Positions 42,438-50,009 of a stretch of DNA of 64,000 bases are shown here, in pieces. Below the pieces are notes generated by a model. It searched no databases. It worked only from the letters and a program-made list of their open reading frames with translations, and was not told the origin of the DNA. The first letter of the stretch is position 1. Each line of letters begins with the position of its first letter. A program made the position numbers and the translations under genes. Source of the DNA: Prevotella communis (GTDB lineage: Bacteria; Bacteroidota; Bacteroidia; Bacteroidales; Bacteroidaceae); the NCBI RefSeq assembly GCF_022024175.1, contig NZ_CP091794.1, positions 62,001 to 126,000 of the forward strand. The letters run 5' to 3'.

Positions 42438-42965
42438 ATGAGTAAATTTGAACTTCACGCTTTTGATGTAAAGTTAGACAAGACAACGAAAGTCTTGACT
42501 GCTATCGTGGTTTTTACTTTGGGCTTGACAATATATTTATTGGTAAATAGGGTGATTCTGTATAGTCATAAAGAGATGTTGCCTGAAAAAATTGGGCTGG
42601 CAATAATATGTTTAACCTTGATAACGTGCATTGTGTTTAGCCCACGGAAACTTATTCTTACGAACAAAGAGCTTATAGTAAGATGTCGAGCCTATAGTAA
42701 GCATATACCTATAAAGGACATTGTTTCTTTTCATTCAGAAATTATTGACAGTTCATCAATACGATTGTTCGCTTCTGGCGGACTTGGAGGGCACTACGGA
42801 CTGTTCTGGAATAGTAAATATGGAAAATTTAAAGCTTTCTTTGGTGATCGTTCATCAACGTTTACTATTAAACTAATTACAGGAGAAGTTATTGTTCTTG
42901 GATGCGAAAACAGTCAGTCGCTGATAAATGAATTAACATCAATTATAAAAAAATCTCAAAGATGA
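42438..42965 (+). CDS. Membrane protein with bacterial PH-like domain
   Basis: 175 aa. Two TM helices (~20-40 and ~52-68) followed by a beta-rich domain 'RKLILTNKELIVRCRAYSKHIPIKDIVSFHSE...FTIKLITGEVIVLGCEN', the pattern of bacterial PH (bPH) domains. Function unknown. -7 box TACTTTTG at 42403-42410. Overlaps the next gene by 4 bp (ATGA), so a two-gene operon. A+T-rich. Confidence 0.7.
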   Translation: MSKFELHAFDVKLDKTTKVLTAIVVFTLGLTIYLLVNRVILYSHKEMLPEKIGLAIICLTLITCIVFSPRKLILTNKELIVRCRAYSKHIPIKDIVSFHSEIIDSSSIRLFASGGLGGHYGLFWNSKYGKFKAFFGDRSSTFTIKLITGEVIVLGCENSQSLINELTSIIKKSQR

Positions 42966-44215
42966 AAACACGATTTGTTCTTCCGTTTTTTTTAGTCCAA
43001 TTTTTGCTGATTCCTGTTATTGTGAATGCTCAAATTCACAAAGGCGACTGGAATGGAAAACTCAAAATTGGAATACTAAAGATGTCTCTTGCTCTTCATT
43101 TAAATGATGAAAACAAGTGCACATTAGATAGCCCTGATCAGGGGGCGTTTAATATAAAAGGTAATGTAATCTATAATAAAGAAGATTCTCTTGCTTTTGC
43201 GATAGAAAGTGTAGGTGCAAGTTTTTCTGGTAGAGTGCATGAGGGAGGCAAGATACATGGTATTTTCAAGCAAAATGGAGTAAGTCTTCCGTTAGTGTTA
43301 GAACCTACGAAAAGAGAAGTCAATAGACCTCAGACTCCTTCGTTTCCGCTCCCTTATAAAACAAAGGAGATAGAATTCTCGTCTGACAATACTGATTATC
43401 AGTTTAAGGGTATTTTGTCTTATCCGGTGCCAAATGTTGAGTCTTTATCAGCAGTTCCTCTTGTAGTACTTGTTTCCGGAAGTGGATTGCAGAATTGGGA
43501 TGAAGAAGTCTTTGGGCACAAGCCATTCTTAGTAATAGCTGATTATCTTGCACAGAATGGTGTTGCTTCTTTCAGGTATAATGACCGTGGGTATGGTCAA
43601 GATGTCAAACTGGAGAGAGAACCCACTACTTATGATTTCGCTGAGGATGCAGAGGCAGCTGTAAGGGCTGTTAGAAGTCTTAATGAGTTTGGAAGCATCG
43701 GTATTTTAGGTCATAGCGAGGGGGCAAGTATTGGCTTTATTCTTGCAAGTAAGGGAGAGATTGATTTTCTCATCAGTATGGCAGGAATAGGAGTGAAAGG
43801 CGACAGTGCTTTGTGTGAACAATGCAATGCAATTAATAAATTACAAGGAATTGACCGTAAAATAAGTGTTGCAGAATACAGAGCGCAACCTGAAATAAGT
43901 GCTAGTAGATGGCTGGAGACATTTTGTGATTACGATCCTCTTAAAGATATTCGGAATGCCAAATGTCCCGTTTTTGCAATCAATGGTGAAAAGGACTTAC
44001 AAGTGCTGTGTAATGTTAATCTGAATGGAATAAAAGCAAACTTGCCAGACAACAAATACAGTCTCGTTAAAAGTTATTCGAACCATAATCATTTGATGCA
44101 ACATTGCAATACTGGCATGCCGTCTGAGTATTATCAAATTGAAGAAACTATATCAGGGGAAGTGCTGACTGATATTGCAAATTGGATTTTCGGAATTGTA
44201 AAGAAGAATAACTGA
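42962..44215 (+). CDS. Secreted alpha/beta hydrolase
   Basis: 417 aa; signal peptide (FVLPFFLVQFLLIPVIVNAQ), an N-terminal ~110-residue beta domain ('GDWNGKLKIGILKMSLALHLN'), then an alpha/beta hydrolase: oxyanion strand 'PLVVLVSGSGLQNWDEE', nucleophile 'GILGHSEGASIGF' (GxSxG), Asp in 'FAINGEKDLQVL', His in 'YSNHNHLMQH'. Similar to the esterase/peptidase-like hydrolases of Bacteroidetes. Translationally coupled to the PH-domain gene. Substrate unknown. Confidence 0.88.
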   Translation: MKTRFVLPFFLVQFLLIPVIVNAQIHKGDWNGKLKIGILKMSLALHLNDENKCTLDSPDQGAFNIKGNVIYNKEDSLAFAIESVGASFSGRVHEGGKIHGIFKQNGVSLPLVLEPTKREVNRPQTPSFPLPYKTKEIEFSSDNTDYQFKGILSYPVPNVESLSAVPLVVLVSGSGLQNWDEEVFGHKPFLVIADYLAQNGVASFRYNDRGYGQDVKLEREPTTYDFAEDAEAAVRAVRSLNEFGSIGILGHSEGASIGFILASKGEIDFLISMAGIGVKGDSALCEQCNAINKLQGIDRKISVAEYRAQPEISASRWLETFCDYDPLKDIRNAKCPVFAINGEKDLQVLCNVNLNGIKANLPDNKYSLVKSYSNHNHLMQHCNTGMPSEYYQIEETISGEVLTDIANWIFGIVKKNN

Positions 44216-44228
44216 TAGACATCATGAT

Positions 44229-44363
44229 ATGACAAATGCCTTGTTTCTGTATCCTGTAGAATTCGCCCCGGAGCTACTTAAATCTGCAGGACATTTCTTT
44301 GATTCCTCTCACATGATAAGAGATGAAGTAGATCCTCGAGGGCATTTCCTGCGTTTGGAGTGA
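44229..44363 (+). CDS. Possible 44-aa ORF downstream of the hydrolase
   Basis: ATG to TGA, 44 codons, beginning MTNALFLYPVEFAPELL and ending DPRGHFLRLE. Not recognised and without a clear ribosome site; it may be a remnant of a larger gene. Listed because it is the only open frame in this 650-bp gap that reads like coding sequence on the plus strand. Confidence 0.3.
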   Translation: MTNALFLYPVEFAPELLKSAGHFFDSSHMIRDEVDPRGHFLRLE

Positions 44364-44407
44364 GGGTTGAGGGTAAAACGTTTTTCTTGCGAGAAACGAC
44401 GAGTTAC

Positions 44408-44455
44408 ATCGAGGCAATGTACATTTGCAAGAACGCAAAGATGTTTTTGAAGTAA
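44408..44455 (+). pseudogene. 5'-truncated copy of the 30-aa peptide gene
   Basis: Fifteen codons reading IEAMYICKNAKMFLK then stop, identical in protein to the last half of the intact peptide at 48713-48805 (opposite strand). The similarity extends past the stop through a shared A-rich stretch and the same terminator hairpin, to about 44520. The start codon, ribosome site and promoter are missing. Confidence 0.8.
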
Positions 44456-44487
44456 AAATGAATAAAAGAAAAAGTGTAGAATAAAAA

Positions 44488-44530
44488 AGAAATCCGCAAG
44501 CTCAGCAGAGCCTGCGGATATTTTTTTTCT
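44488..44530 (+). terminator. Terminator shared with the 48.7-kb copy
   Basis: ATCCGCA-AGCTCAGCAGAGCC-TGCGGAT followed by TTTTTTTT. The same hairpin, inverted, lies at 48651-48678. It probably ends the PH-domain/hydrolase transcript. Confidence 0.85.
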
Positions 44531-44665
44531 AACTAGGACGATGAAGCATCTCCATTGCCTTAGGATGATCTACAGAAAGTAAATTACCTCCTACGATGTA
44601 ATATGCCCTTGCATCATCTGGATAGTTTTTCAGCAACAAAACAGGTAATCTTACTATATATAGCT
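44529..44665 (-). pseudogene. C-terminal fragment of a TPR-like gene
   Basis: An open minus-strand frame without a start, reading 'LLLKNYPDDARAYYIVGGN' then '...DHPKAMEMLHRPS' and stop. The composition and the 'YPDDARAYYI' segment read like a real protein end, similar to a tetratricopeptide motif. It is cut off upstream by a TGA at the edge of the TTCATGAATTGA repeats. A decayed remnant. Confidence 0.5.
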
Positions 44666-44666
44666 G

Positions 44667-44731
44667 AATTCATGAATTGACCCGAGTGATTTCATGAATT
44701 GAGCTCAATCGATGATTTCACTCGAGTGAGG
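44667..44731 (+). repeat. Periodic palindromic array (TTCATGAATTGA)
   Basis: TTCATGAATTGA at 44669 and 44691, 22 bp apart, followed by the palindromes TTGAGCTCAA (44699-44708) and CACTCGAGTG (44719-44728). CGAGTGA and TCACTCG face each other across the middle. Gene-free DNA; between here and 44815 nothing else was seen. Confidence 0.65.
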
Positions 44732-44814
44732 TTTTTGGGGGTATTATAGTACTTAACCTATTTAATTTGTCATTCTTTTTTTGGTGGCAGGTTCTCAGTA
44801 GTCGATTTATTTGA

Positions 44815-44860
44815 AATAAGTGGCCTGTTTAGAACTCCTAAACAGGCCACTTGTATTTTT
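44815..44860 (-). terminator. Terminator of the multidomain lipoprotein gene
   Basis: AAGTGGCCTGTTTAG pairs with CTAAACAGGCCACTT (44818-44852), a perfect 15-bp stem; bidirectional in form. A very similar stem (AAGTGGCCTGT) lies at 51393-51428. Confidence 0.88.
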
Positions 44861-46638
44861 CAGAATGTCACCGCATTCTTTGTGGGTCCAACCTTAATCA
44901 CGGCGTTGGCATTGAACTCGAAACTGCGTCCGAAAGTGTATTCACCACTGTCCTCATCTTCCTGAGCTTCGAAATACTGAATGCTGTCGCCTATTTTCAC
45001 GCCTACCCAGAAAGCTTCGCCATAATCATCTGATACGCTGATATAGAGCGTGGTTCCTGTAGCCACCTGAATACCCTCGCTGTCGATGGCACCATAATAA
45101 GCCTGACTCTGTGAGGTTACGCGATACTCCTCGTCATCATAGAAAGCCTTGATGGTGACGTTCGCGCCGCTATTCACATCTTCGAAGGTGGCAGAAACCG
45201 TTACGTTGGCATCGGGCATCGTGAAACTGCCGTAAGCACCGTCCATCGTGACAGGGACGTTGCTGCCCTTGGAATCAGCTGCACTTACTGACTTGATTTT
45301 CTTTCCTGATGGCACAGCCACGCTGAAGTGTACGGTTTCGCCAGCTGCGTAGTAGTGTCCTCCCTCGAAAACGATGTTGGCGCCGTCAGCGCGGTGGGCT
45401 GCTACTGCTTCAGCCTTAATGGTCAGCTTGCTGGCATCTTCAGGCACATGAACCTGAGCATAATAGCCGTAACGATCCAGTCCCTCACCATAAATCACGA
45501 AAGGAGCTCTCTCACCCTTGTTGTTGATGGCAACCGAAGGCTTGAAGCCGTTGTCAGCATTGGCAAACAGATAGACATATTCACCTGGAATGGCCTTCTC
45601 CGTGGGAACACCATAATAGATATCCTTGTCAGTATAAACCTGGGCATTCTTGATATGTGCACCCTGTTCTGTTTCTACAGCGATTTTCTCCTTGAAGTCG
45701 AGTGTTATCTCCACGTCCTGCTCAGGCATGGTGAATACCACGTAGGCACGACTCTTACATTCAGGAACAACGCCCTCAATGTTGGCCGTGGCGCCTGCCA
45801 GATAGTAGTCATCCTTGGTATAGAAAGACGCTACCACCTTATCGCCACCAATAGCGCTTTCAGGAAGATTGTTGGGCTCGTAGCCCTCAGGCACCTCGGT
45901 ATTAATAAAGTCCGTGTTCTTCCATGTAATCTTGCAGCGCTTATGTTGGGTGCCGTTGATGCGTAGCGTCACGTCGGCTGTTACGTCTTGATAGTTGGGG
46001 CGCACAGTCACTTTATAGACATTGTTGACTGTAGAGCGCTCAAAATAGCATCCTTCTGTGGCGCTCAGGTCCTGCCAGTCGCTATCGCCCATTTTATATT
46101 CCACCTTGTCAATGGTGTAGGCCTCTGGCGTGCGAAGGTAGCAGTCGAAGTATTGGTATTTCTTTTCTGCGCTGACGCCAAACAGTTCGATGCCCTCTTC
46201 CTGATTCTCAAGTAAGAGTGTATGACCATCGGCAGCCAGTTTCTGCTGTACGGCGTAAGCTACCACCACAGCGAAAGGTTTGCTGGGGACGGGCACTTTC
46301 AGCGTAACCTGCTGCACATTTCCTTCTGCGCCAGCAGGAAACTCGGGCATATACACCTTGTCGCCTACGTGCACGTGGATATGCTCCATGTGATAGTCGG
46401 CAAATTCTCCCATAAGGATTTCTCCAGGCGTCAGCGTCAGGGTGATGGAGTCGCCAGGGTTGAACTTCTCTCCCTGCTCAATGCCGCTAATTGTTCCAAT
46501 AAAATCAGGGGTAAGGTTTGTTACTTCTGTGGCCGTGATATCGACCTTTTTTGATTCATTACTCTCGTCAGAGTCCGAACATGATGCAAGTGTGGTACAA
46601 ATCATCACCACAGTTGCCAATAGATACTTTAGTTTCAT
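44860..46638 (-). CDS. Lipoprotein with repeated bacterial-repeat (Ig/MPxxDV) domains
   Basis: 592 aa from the ATG at 46638 (MKLKYLLATVVMICTTLASC; lipobox Cys20 followed by SDSDES). At least three modules end in the motif 'FTMPEQDVEITLDF' or 'FTMPDANVTVSATFED' and contain 'YYxAGxTVxxxVAxPxGKKI'-like strands, the pattern of bacterial repeat domains in surface proteins. Probably surface-exposed; ligand unknown. The chosen start lies ~35 nt after the predicted transcript start; the in-frame ATG at 46680 lies inside the promoter. Confidence 0.75.
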   Translation of the reverse strand: MKLKYLLATVVMICTTLASCSDSDESNESKKVDITATEVTNLTPDFIGTISGIEQGEKFNPGDSITLTLTPGEILMGEFADYHMEHIHVHVGDKVYMPEFPAGAEGNVQQVTLKVPVPSKPFAVVVAYAVQQKLAADGHTLLLENQEEGIELFGVSAEKKYQYFDCYLRTPEAYTIDKVEYKMGDSDWQDLSATEGCYFERSTVNNVYKVTVRPNYQDVTADVTLRINGTQHKRCKITWKNTDFINTEVPEGYEPNNLPESAIGGDKVVASFYTKDDYYLAGATANIEGVVPECKSRAYVVFTMPEQDVEITLDFKEKIAVETEQGAHIKNAQVYTDKDIYYGVPTEKAIPGEYVYLFANADNGFKPSVAINNKGERAPFVIYGEGLDRYGYYAQVHVPEDASKLTIKAEAVAAHRADGANIVFEGGHYYAAGETVHFSVAVPSGKKIKSVSAADSKGSNVPVTMDGAYGSFTMPDANVTVSATFEDVNSGANVTIKAFYDDEEYRVTSQSQAYYGAIDSEGIQVATGTTLYISVSDDYGEAFWVGVKIGDSIQYFEAQEDEDSGEYTFGRSFEFNANAVIKVGPTKNAVTF

Positions 46639-46677
46639 CTTTTTTGATATTATCAGTAAAAACAATCTAGTTGCGTG

Positions 46678-46708
46678 CAAAGGTACTTCTTTTCTTGTAA
46701 ACAGCCAA
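46678..46708 (-). promoter_or_regulatory. Promoter of the multidomain lipoprotein gene
   Basis: Minus strand TACCTTTG (46678-46685) with TTG (46706-46708) 20 nt upstream. It settles the start of the lipoprotein at 46638. A plus-strand TATCTTTG at 46760-46767 serves the divergent gene. Confidence 0.65.
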
Positions 46709-46794
46709 TGATAAAGTGATTTTTTTCAATTATTCCTATGCCCTTTCAAATTTTCTTTGTATCTTTGTGCGCTTGAATAAAAATACACATAATA

Positions 46795-47475
46795 ATGAAG
46801 AAAAATTTAATCACTTTCCTTTTAACCATCATCGCTATCAGTGCTAATGCGCAATGTAAATACTGTAACACTTACGAGGATTTCATTGCAGACCGTTGGC
46901 AAAAACTTGACACAATCTACTGCGACAGTCATAGTAAAACACGACAACTGTGGTGGGGCGGCAATGACTATAAACTGACTACAGGAGAGAAGGCTATCGA
47001 CAAGATTCTGAAGAAAAAAGCCTTCGCTGTGATGAGAGATGATACGCTATATGTTAACTGTCGCAACTTGAGATATGAAAATACCCGTTTTGGTAACGGA
47101 TATACTAAAGCAATGCGCATAGGTCAGCGTAGTCTGCTTTTTGTTAATAAAATAATAGGTAGTGAAGCTCAAGGCAATGTCATGAGGTCACAGTTCTTGT
47201 TTGGAGTCATTGGAAGTATGATAACAGCCAGTGAACAGATGGACCAACAAGTATGTTATGTGATTTCCTTTGGTGCTAACAGCAATGGAGAGATTGGTAT
47301 TCGTCTGATAGATGATAGACTGGTAGAACAAATGATAACTGATGCCCATCATTACGATCTGTATGATGAATTCTATGCTGAAAGAGACCCAGAGAAACGT
47401 CTTTTGGCTAAGCATGTAATCCCTATTTTGGAAAAGGCAGGACTATTCTCTCAATACTTAAAGAAACAACATTAA
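46795..47475 (+). CDS. Secreted protein, DUF6563-like
   Basis: 226 aa; signal peptide MKKNLITFLLTIIAISANAQ. 'TYEDFIADRWQKLDTIYCDSHSKTRQLWWGGNDYKLTTGEKAIDKILKKKAFAVMRDDTLYVNCRNLR' resembles the DUF6563 family of Prevotella/Bacteroides, often found next to lipoproteins like the following gene. Function unknown; 18 bp before the next gene, so one operon. Confidence 0.65.
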   Translation: MKKNLITFLLTIIAISANAQCKYCNTYEDFIADRWQKLDTIYCDSHSKTRQLWWGGNDYKLTTGEKAIDKILKKKAFAVMRDDTLYVNCRNLRYENTRFGNGYTKAMRIGQRSLLFVNKIIGSEAQGNVMRSQFLFGVIGSMITASEQMDQQVCYVISFGANSNGEIGIRLIDDRLVEQMITDAHHYDLYDEFYAERDPEKRLLAKHVIPILEKAGLFSQYLKKQH

Positions 47476-47493
47476 GCTCAAACATATCAACCA

Positions 47494-48639
47494 ATGAAAA
47501 AATACCTTCTTTTTACAATAGTAGTTACCACGATGGTAAGCTGTGCTCCTAGGGTAACATCTGAGATGCTGACAAATGACTTTCAGGCGCAACCAACAAA
47601 CAAAGTCATGATCTATGGCCCAAAAGACAATGTGCCAGAAACAGCTAAAGCCATAGGTCAGGTGACAGTTGACGGAAAGAATACCTCATTAAGAAAACAA
47701 TATACTAGAGCCATCGACCTTGCTGTAAAAGAGACTGCACGTAAGGGTGGAAATGTATTGGTGGTTGATAATCGTGAACTCAAGGAGAACCGTCTGAAGG
47801 GTACGATAGCCTATACAAACGAAAAGATTATCGACTCCCTGACGCTCTCTGCCTATCGTGTAAGCCAATTACAGCATATGCCCCTATCCAAAAAGCCTGC
47901 GGATGTGAAACAGATGGGCGATAAAGAGCAGCAGGAGATAGCCCAGCAACAGGAAACGACAAAGGCTGTAGAGCAGGAAGAATTAATGTCTGTCTATCTG
48001 AAGCGTGATTCCATATACAATGCCAATCCAGAGGCATATTTTGATTTGTTAAATGAGTACGATGATAAAACGGGAAGTGGAACCGTTTCTAATGGTAAGT
48101 CAGAGAAGAAGTCTCGCGGTGGTATGATAAAAGTCGGTATTGGACCTGAGTGGAATACTTCGAAAGTATATTATGAAGGTAGTAACTATTTATCGTATAT
48201 TCGAGGTAATGCCGTTTCCCTGTCTGTAACGAGTACGGAAGGAAAAGCGTATGGTTTTGGATTTGATTTGTATGGAAGTATAACTGAAGCAGACATCCCT
48301 TCATATAAATATAGTAGCTATGAAAAATATGATCTGACACTTTTATATCTTGGACCAAGTGCCGTGTTTGGTGGTCATATTACGGATAGGTTACGTATGG
48401 ATATTGTTGTAAGTACGGGTGTTGCCTACTTTCAGGACAATGATTATACACAGATAGGAATTGGCTTTAAATCAGCTTTGGGTCTGGAGTATATGGTGTC
48501 AAAGAATGCAGGTATAGGTTTGGATTTATTGGGGATTACCTCTATCTTTGGTAACCCAAGTGGTGCCCGACTACCTAAGGATGAGTCCTATGGCTATCAG
48601 CAACTGGGTCTCATGCTAACTGGTCGATTCCACTTCTAA
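47494..48639 (+). CDS. Lipoprotein with C-terminal beta-barrel-like domain
   Basis: 381 aa; lipobox at Cys17 (TTMVSC). Residues ~45-115 ('AKAIGQVTVDGK', 'YTRAIDLAVKETARKGGNVLVVDN') look like the small alpha/beta domain of YbjQ/RcsF-type proteins. Residues ~145-180 are charged and helical; residues ~205-381 alternate amphipathic strands ('IKVGIGPEWNTSKVYYEG', 'GLEYMVSKNAGIGLDLLGI') and end 'LTGRFHF', like an outer-membrane barrel. Lipid anchor plus barrel is unusual. Same operon as the preceding gene. Confidence 0.65.
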   Translation: MKKYLLFTIVVTTMVSCAPRVTSEMLTNDFQAQPTNKVMIYGPKDNVPETAKAIGQVTVDGKNTSLRKQYTRAIDLAVKETARKGGNVLVVDNRELKENRLKGTIAYTNEKIIDSLTLSAYRVSQLQHMPLSKKPADVKQMGDKEQQEIAQQQETTKAVEQEELMSVYLKRDSIYNANPEAYFDLLNEYDDKTGSGTVSNGKSEKKSRGGMIKVGIGPEWNTSKVYYEGSNYLSYIRGNAVSLSVTSTEGKAYGFGFDLYGSITEADIPSYKYSSYEKYDLTLLYLGPSAVFGGHITDRLRMDIVVSTGVAYFQDNDYTQIGIGFKSALGLEYMVSKNAGIGLDLLGITSIFGNPSGARLPKDESYGYQQLGLMLTGRFHF

Positions 48640-48646
48640 GAAAATA

Positions 48647-48690
48647 ATAATCCGCAGGCTCTGCTGAGCTTGCGGATTTCATTTTTTTAT
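48647..48690 (+). terminator. Bidirectional terminator between the lipoprotein and the 30-aa peptide gene
   Basis: ATCCGCA-GGCTCTGCTGAGCT-TGCGGAT (48651-48678), then TTTCATTTTTTTAT on the plus strand. Inverted copy of the terminator at 44.5 kb. Confidence 0.85.
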
Positions 48691-48765
48691 GATTCTACAC
48701 TTTCTCTTTTTCTTACTTTAAAAACATCTTTGCATTCTTGCAGATGTACATTGCCTCGATGGCTG
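48650..48765 (-). repeat. Inverted copy of 44408-44520
   Basis: Read on the minus strand it carries the second half of the 30-aa peptide gene, an A-rich spacer (with AGTGTAGAAT in both copies) and the terminator, matching 44408-44520 with few differences and small gaps. The two copies face each other across 4.1 kb. Confidence 0.85.
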
Positions 48766-48805
48766 CTACAGCCTCAACGGCCAGTGAAAAAATTGTCAAC
48801 GTCAT
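48713..48805 (-). CDS. 30-aa single-TM peptide, isolated gene
   Basis: Codes for MTLTIFSLAVEAVAAIEAMY... ending KNAKMFLK: a hydrophobic helix followed by a basic tail. Support for coding: ribosome site GGGAAAG 3 nt before the ATG, own TACCTTTG box, terminator, operator-like dyads, and a partial second copy at 44.4 kb in which 15 codons are conserved in protein despite silent changes (ATC/ATT, AAT/AAC, TTA/TTG). The start context AAAGATTATG equals that of the 31-aa gene at 13654. Function unknown. Confidence 0.68.
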   Translation of the reverse strand: MTLTIFSLAVEAVAAIEAMYICKNAKMFLK

Positions 48806-48903
48806 AATCTTTCCCTTTCTCTAACTTTTTAATTCTTAATATGTTATCCTGTCTTTACTGTTACAGCTCCTCTCTTTGGAGCTCTGTTATCCTTTTGACG
48901 ATG

Positions 48904-48911
48904 CAAAGGTA
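48904..48911 (-). promoter_or_regulatory. -7 box of the 30-aa peptide gene
   Basis: Minus strand TACCTTTG. The ~94-nt leader contains a hairpin ACAGAGCTCC / GGAGCTGT (about 48869-48893). The rest of 48806-49077 holds no other gene. Confidence 0.65.
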
Positions 48912-48972
48912 CGACACTTTCTGATACGTTGTATCTCTTTGGTGCTATTTTCGAAAGAAAAAGTTATTTTAT

Positions 48973-49004
48973 TTGACGCTTGTCAACACTTTGACATAGG
49001 TCAA
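48973..49004 (+). promoter_or_regulatory. Two adjacent TTGAC-N4-GTCAA dyads
   Basis: TTGACgcttGTCAA (48973-48986) and TTGACatagGTCAA (48991-49004; six-base arms TTTGAC/GTCAAA), centres 18 bp apart. They lie between the promoter of the 30-aa gene (leftward) and that of xerD (rightward, box at 49051). The nearer dyad is centred ~76 bp from the -7 box of the peptide gene. CRP/FNR-family sites have this form; the regulator is not known. Confidence 0.65.
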
Positions 49005-49050
49005 AACAAGAGAAATACCAAATTTATTCGTTCATTTCAGAAAAAGTACG

Positions 49051-49058
49051 TATATTTG
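49051..49058 (+). promoter_or_regulatory. -7 box of xerD
   Basis: TATATTTG, 19 nt before the ATG at 49078. No convincing -33 element. Confidence 0.5.
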
Positions 49059-49077
49059 CAGCCTTAACAGGAAACCA

Positions 49078-49983
49078 ATGGACGAACAGACAAGTAAAAT
49101 CAGGAAGGACTATCTGCGCTACCTGCGCCTGCAGCGCAGCGTGTCGCCGAATACGTTGGAGGCGTATGCCCTCGACCTGGATAAGTTGCTTGTCTTCCTG
49201 GGTCATGAGGGGAAACGGGTGACGGATGTGGAACTGTCGGACCTGCAGACTTTTGCTGCCGGACTGCACGATGTGGGCATAGGTCCGCGCTCACAATGCC
49301 GCATACTGAGTGGGGTACGCTCGTTCTATCGCTTCCTTGTGATGGATGGCTATATGGATAACGACCCCACCGAACTGCTGGAGTCGCCTGTGCTGGGCGA
49401 ACATCTGCCTGAGTTCCTGACGCCTCAGGAGGTGGACCAGTTGAAAGACTCTATCGACCTGTCAAAACCTGAGGGCCACAGAAACAGGGCTATTATCGAG
49501 GTGCTCTTCTCCTGCGGACTGCGTGTGTCGGAGCTGGTGAATCTGAAATGGTCGCAACTCTATGCCGACGAGCGCTATCTGCGTATCCTTGGCAAGGGTT
49601 CCAAGGAGCGCCTGGTGCCGATCTCTAATACAGCTCTGAGGGAGATAGAGAACTATCTGCCCTGGCGCAACTCGCTGAAGATAAAGCCTGGCGAGGAGGA
49701 TTATGTCTTCCTGAACCGCCGAGGGGCACATCTCACGCGAGTGATGGTACTCATCATGCTGAAGACACAGGCCGAGGAGGCTGGCATCAAGAAAACCATC
49801 TCGCCCCACACCCTGCGCCACTCCTTTGCTACGGCGCTATTGGAAGGTGGTGCCGACCTGCGTGTCATTCAGGCTCTGCTGGGCCACGAGAGCATAGGCA
49901 CCACGGAGATATACACCCACATGTCCATGCAGACCCTGCGTGACGAGGTGCTTAATCATCATCCAAGAAATATTATTCATTAA
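49078..49983 (+). CDS. xerD: Site-specific tyrosine recombinase XerD
   Basis: 301 aa, usual length. N-terminal SAM-like core-binding domain ('RKDYLRYLRLQRSVSPNTLEAYALDLDKLLVFL'), catalytic domain with Arg in 'SCGLRVSELVNLKW', Lys in 'GKGSKERLVPI', 'HTLRHSFATAL' (His, Arg), 'LLGHESIGTTEIYTH' (His, Tyr nucleophile). Resolves chromosome dimers at dif; the chromosomal type rather than an integrase of a mobile element. Start at 49078 gives MDEQTSKIRKDYL. Confidence 0.94.
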   Translation: MDEQTSKIRKDYLRYLRLQRSVSPNTLEAYALDLDKLLVFLGHEGKRVTDVELSDLQTFAAGLHDVGIGPRSQCRILSGVRSFYRFLVMDGYMDNDPTELLESPVLGEHLPEFLTPQEVDQLKDSIDLSKPEGHRNRAIIEVLFSCGLRVSELVNLKWSQLYADERYLRILGKGSKERLVPISNTALREIENYLPWRNSLKIKPGEEDYVFLNRRGAHLTRVMVLIMLKTQAEEAGIKKTISPHTLRHSFATALLEGGADLRVIQALLGHESIGTTEIYTHMSMQTLRDEVLNHHPRNIIH

Positions 49984-50009
49984 TCATATCTATTAAAAAA
50001 CCATTAACT

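Noticed and set aside
49078..49983. Integrase of a mobile element at the edge of the accessory block
   Set aside because: Length and all motifs match chromosomal XerD, and it is followed by ordinary genes.
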